The notes under the pieces are model-generated. The model saw only the letters and a list, made by a program, of their open reading frames with translations, had not been told where the DNA came from and ran no database searches. DNA of 5,274 nucleotides from contig SCPW01000382.1 in NCBI GenBank assembly GCA_004298605.1, forward strand, positions 1 to 5,274. The letters are read 5' to 3'. The translations under genes and the position numbers were made by a program. Positions 4,290 to 5,274 of this stretch are shown here, one piece after another. Position 1 is the stretch's first letter. Each line of letters begins with the position of its first letter. Source of the stretch: Gallionella sp. (GTDB taxonomy: Bacteria; Pseudomonadota; Gammaproteobacteria; Burkholderiales; Gallionellaceae).

Positions 4290-5274
4290 TATTCGGGCAT
4301 GAATTTTTTGATGGCTTCCCGCAAATGCTCGTTGCCGGGGTTGGCTTTAAGGCTATCCTGCCAAATTTTCCTGGCCTCGTTTTTATCGCCGCGCACCCAC
4401 AATAGCTCGCCCAGATGCGCGGCGATTTCGGGGTCGGGGTTGCCGGAAAAAGCGCGGCGCAACAGCTTCAAGCCATCGTCCAGCCTGCCGCTGCGGTAGT
4501 AGCCCCAGCCCACACTGTCCATGATGGCCGGGTCATCGGGGGCAAGCTGCAAGGCTTTTTCCACCAACTGCACCGCTTCCGGAATCCGCTCGTTGCGTTC
4601 CAGCAGACCGTAGCCCAGCGCGTTATAGGCATGCGCCTGGTCCGGCCTGATCTGGATCAGTTTGCGCATCAATTGCTCGAACACATCCGGCTTGCCGGTC
4701 CTGTCCGCCAGCATCGCGGTTTCATAAAGCAAATCCGGGTGGTTGGGCAATTTTTCCAGGCTTTGCTGCAACACCCGATACGCATCCTCGGCCCGCTTTG
4801 CCTCGCGCAACAATTGCGCCTCGACCAGCACCAGTTGCACGCGCTGCTGGTTGTTGTCCGCCTGCGCCTGATGCAGATATTGCCTCGCCTCATCCAGCTT
4901 GCCGCCCTTGCCCAGCAAATAAGCGATGCGCAATTGCGCCGCAAACTGGTATTCGCCGCCCTTCACCTCGCGGTAATGCGCCATCGCCTCGTCTTCGTTT
5001 TCTTTCGCCTCGCATAACTGCCCGAGGTAGTACTGCACCACACTCTGGTCTTTCCTGCCCTTGCCGAGCTCCTGCCGGAGCTGCATCTCCGCACCCTGCA
5101 AATCCTTCAACTGCAAGGAAATCATCGCAATCGCAAACCCCAGATCCGGGTTGTCCGGGTTATCTTTCGCCAGCCGCTGGAATTCCTCGCGCGACTGTTT
5201 GAACTGTTTTTGCTCCAATAGCGCGCGGGCATACTGCAAGCGGGTTTCGTGCATATCCGGATATTTCGACAGAT
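4289..5274 (-). CDS. Tetratricopeptide-repeat protein, C-terminal part
   Basis: The frame is open through the right edge: upstream of the Met codon at 5254 it continues in frame as LSKYPD, so the N-terminus is outside the window and that Met is probably internal. The visible portion (about 328 codons) is a chain of roughly eight or nine 34-residue helical TPR units. Typical repeat signatures include LQYARALLEQKQFKQSREEF, YYLGQLCEAKENEDEAMAHY, AYNALGYGLLERNERIPEAV, DSVGWGYYRSGRLDDGLKLL and HLGELLWVRGDKNEARKIW. Many units end in the Asn/Asp-Pro that starts the next repeat (KDNPDNP, LAPDDP, SGNPDPE). No catalytic domain is visible. TPR superhelices are protein-binding scaffolds. A TPR protein directly ahead of lolB recurs in betaproteobacteria, and the 1-base stop/start overlap suggests a shared operon and possibly an envelope-related role, but the function cannot be read from the sequence. 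A signal peptide, if any, would lie off the window. Confidence 0.92.
   Translation of the reverse strand, partial: LSKYPDMHETRLQYARALLEQKQFKQSREEFQRLAKDNPDNPDLGFAIAMISLQLKDLQGAEMQLRQELGKGRKDQSVVQYYLGQLCEAKENEDEAMAHYREVKGGEYQFAAQLRIAYLLGKGGKLDEARQYLHQAQADNNQQRVQLVLVEAQLLREAKRAEDAYRVLQQSLEKLPNHPDLLYETAMLADRTGKPDVFEQLMRKLIQIRPDQAHAYNALGYGLLERNERIPEAVQLVEKALQLAPDDPAIMDSVGWGYYRSGRLDDGLKLLRRAFSGNPDPEIAAHLGELLWVRGDKNEARKIWQDSLKANPGNEHLREAIKKFMPE

Overview
The window is an ordinary housekeeping block of a proteobacterial chromosome, with every gene on the minus strand. Read in the direction of transcription, from high to low coordinates, the order is: the C-terminal part of a tetratricopeptide-repeat (TPR) protein, lolB, ispE, tRNA-Gln(UUG), prs, rplY (long, CTC-type L25), pth, and the first 57 codons of ychF. 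The order lolB-ispE-(tRNA-Gln)-prs-rplY-pth-ychF and the style of the proteins (the Prs PRPP loop [10 protein letters not shown] and start [14 protein letters not shown], and a L25 with an Ala/Pro-rich tail) fit Betaproteobacteria, perhaps the Nitrosomonadales/Gallionellaceae side. That placement is a judgement from memory of the families, not a search result.

Region by region: 4289-5274 (TPR), 3720-4289 (lolB) and 2878-3723 (ispE) overlap by 1 and 4 bases and look like one translationally coupled operon. A tRNA-Gln gene lies 41 bases after ispE, and prs begins 48 bases after the tRNA, with a small GC hairpin and T-rich stretch between them. A 154-base spacer between prs and rplY holds a GTAG-type palindromic repeat pair, a 9-bp hairpin, and a terminator-shaped hairpin whose T-run directly abuts the rplY Shine-Dalgarno. 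A clear intrinsic terminator follows rplY. pth is then flanked on both sides by REP-like GTAG palindromes: one sits across its start region, and the other supplies its TAG stop codon and fills the pth-ychF gap.

The genes serve core functions: lipoprotein insertion into the outer membrane (LolB), isoprenoid precursor synthesis (IspE), PRPP supply (Prs), and translation (tRNA-Gln, L25, peptidyl-tRNA hydrolase, YchF). No new defence system, mobile cargo or CRISPR array is visible. The points worth a second look are non-coding: the REP-like elements at gene boundaries, the hairpin-rich rplY leader, and the tRNA embedded between two protein genes. Several starts are non-ATG (ispE, prs and pth are all called at GTG), so longer reading frames at pth, rplY and prs are probably over-extended. 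No gap between genes exceeds 300 bases.
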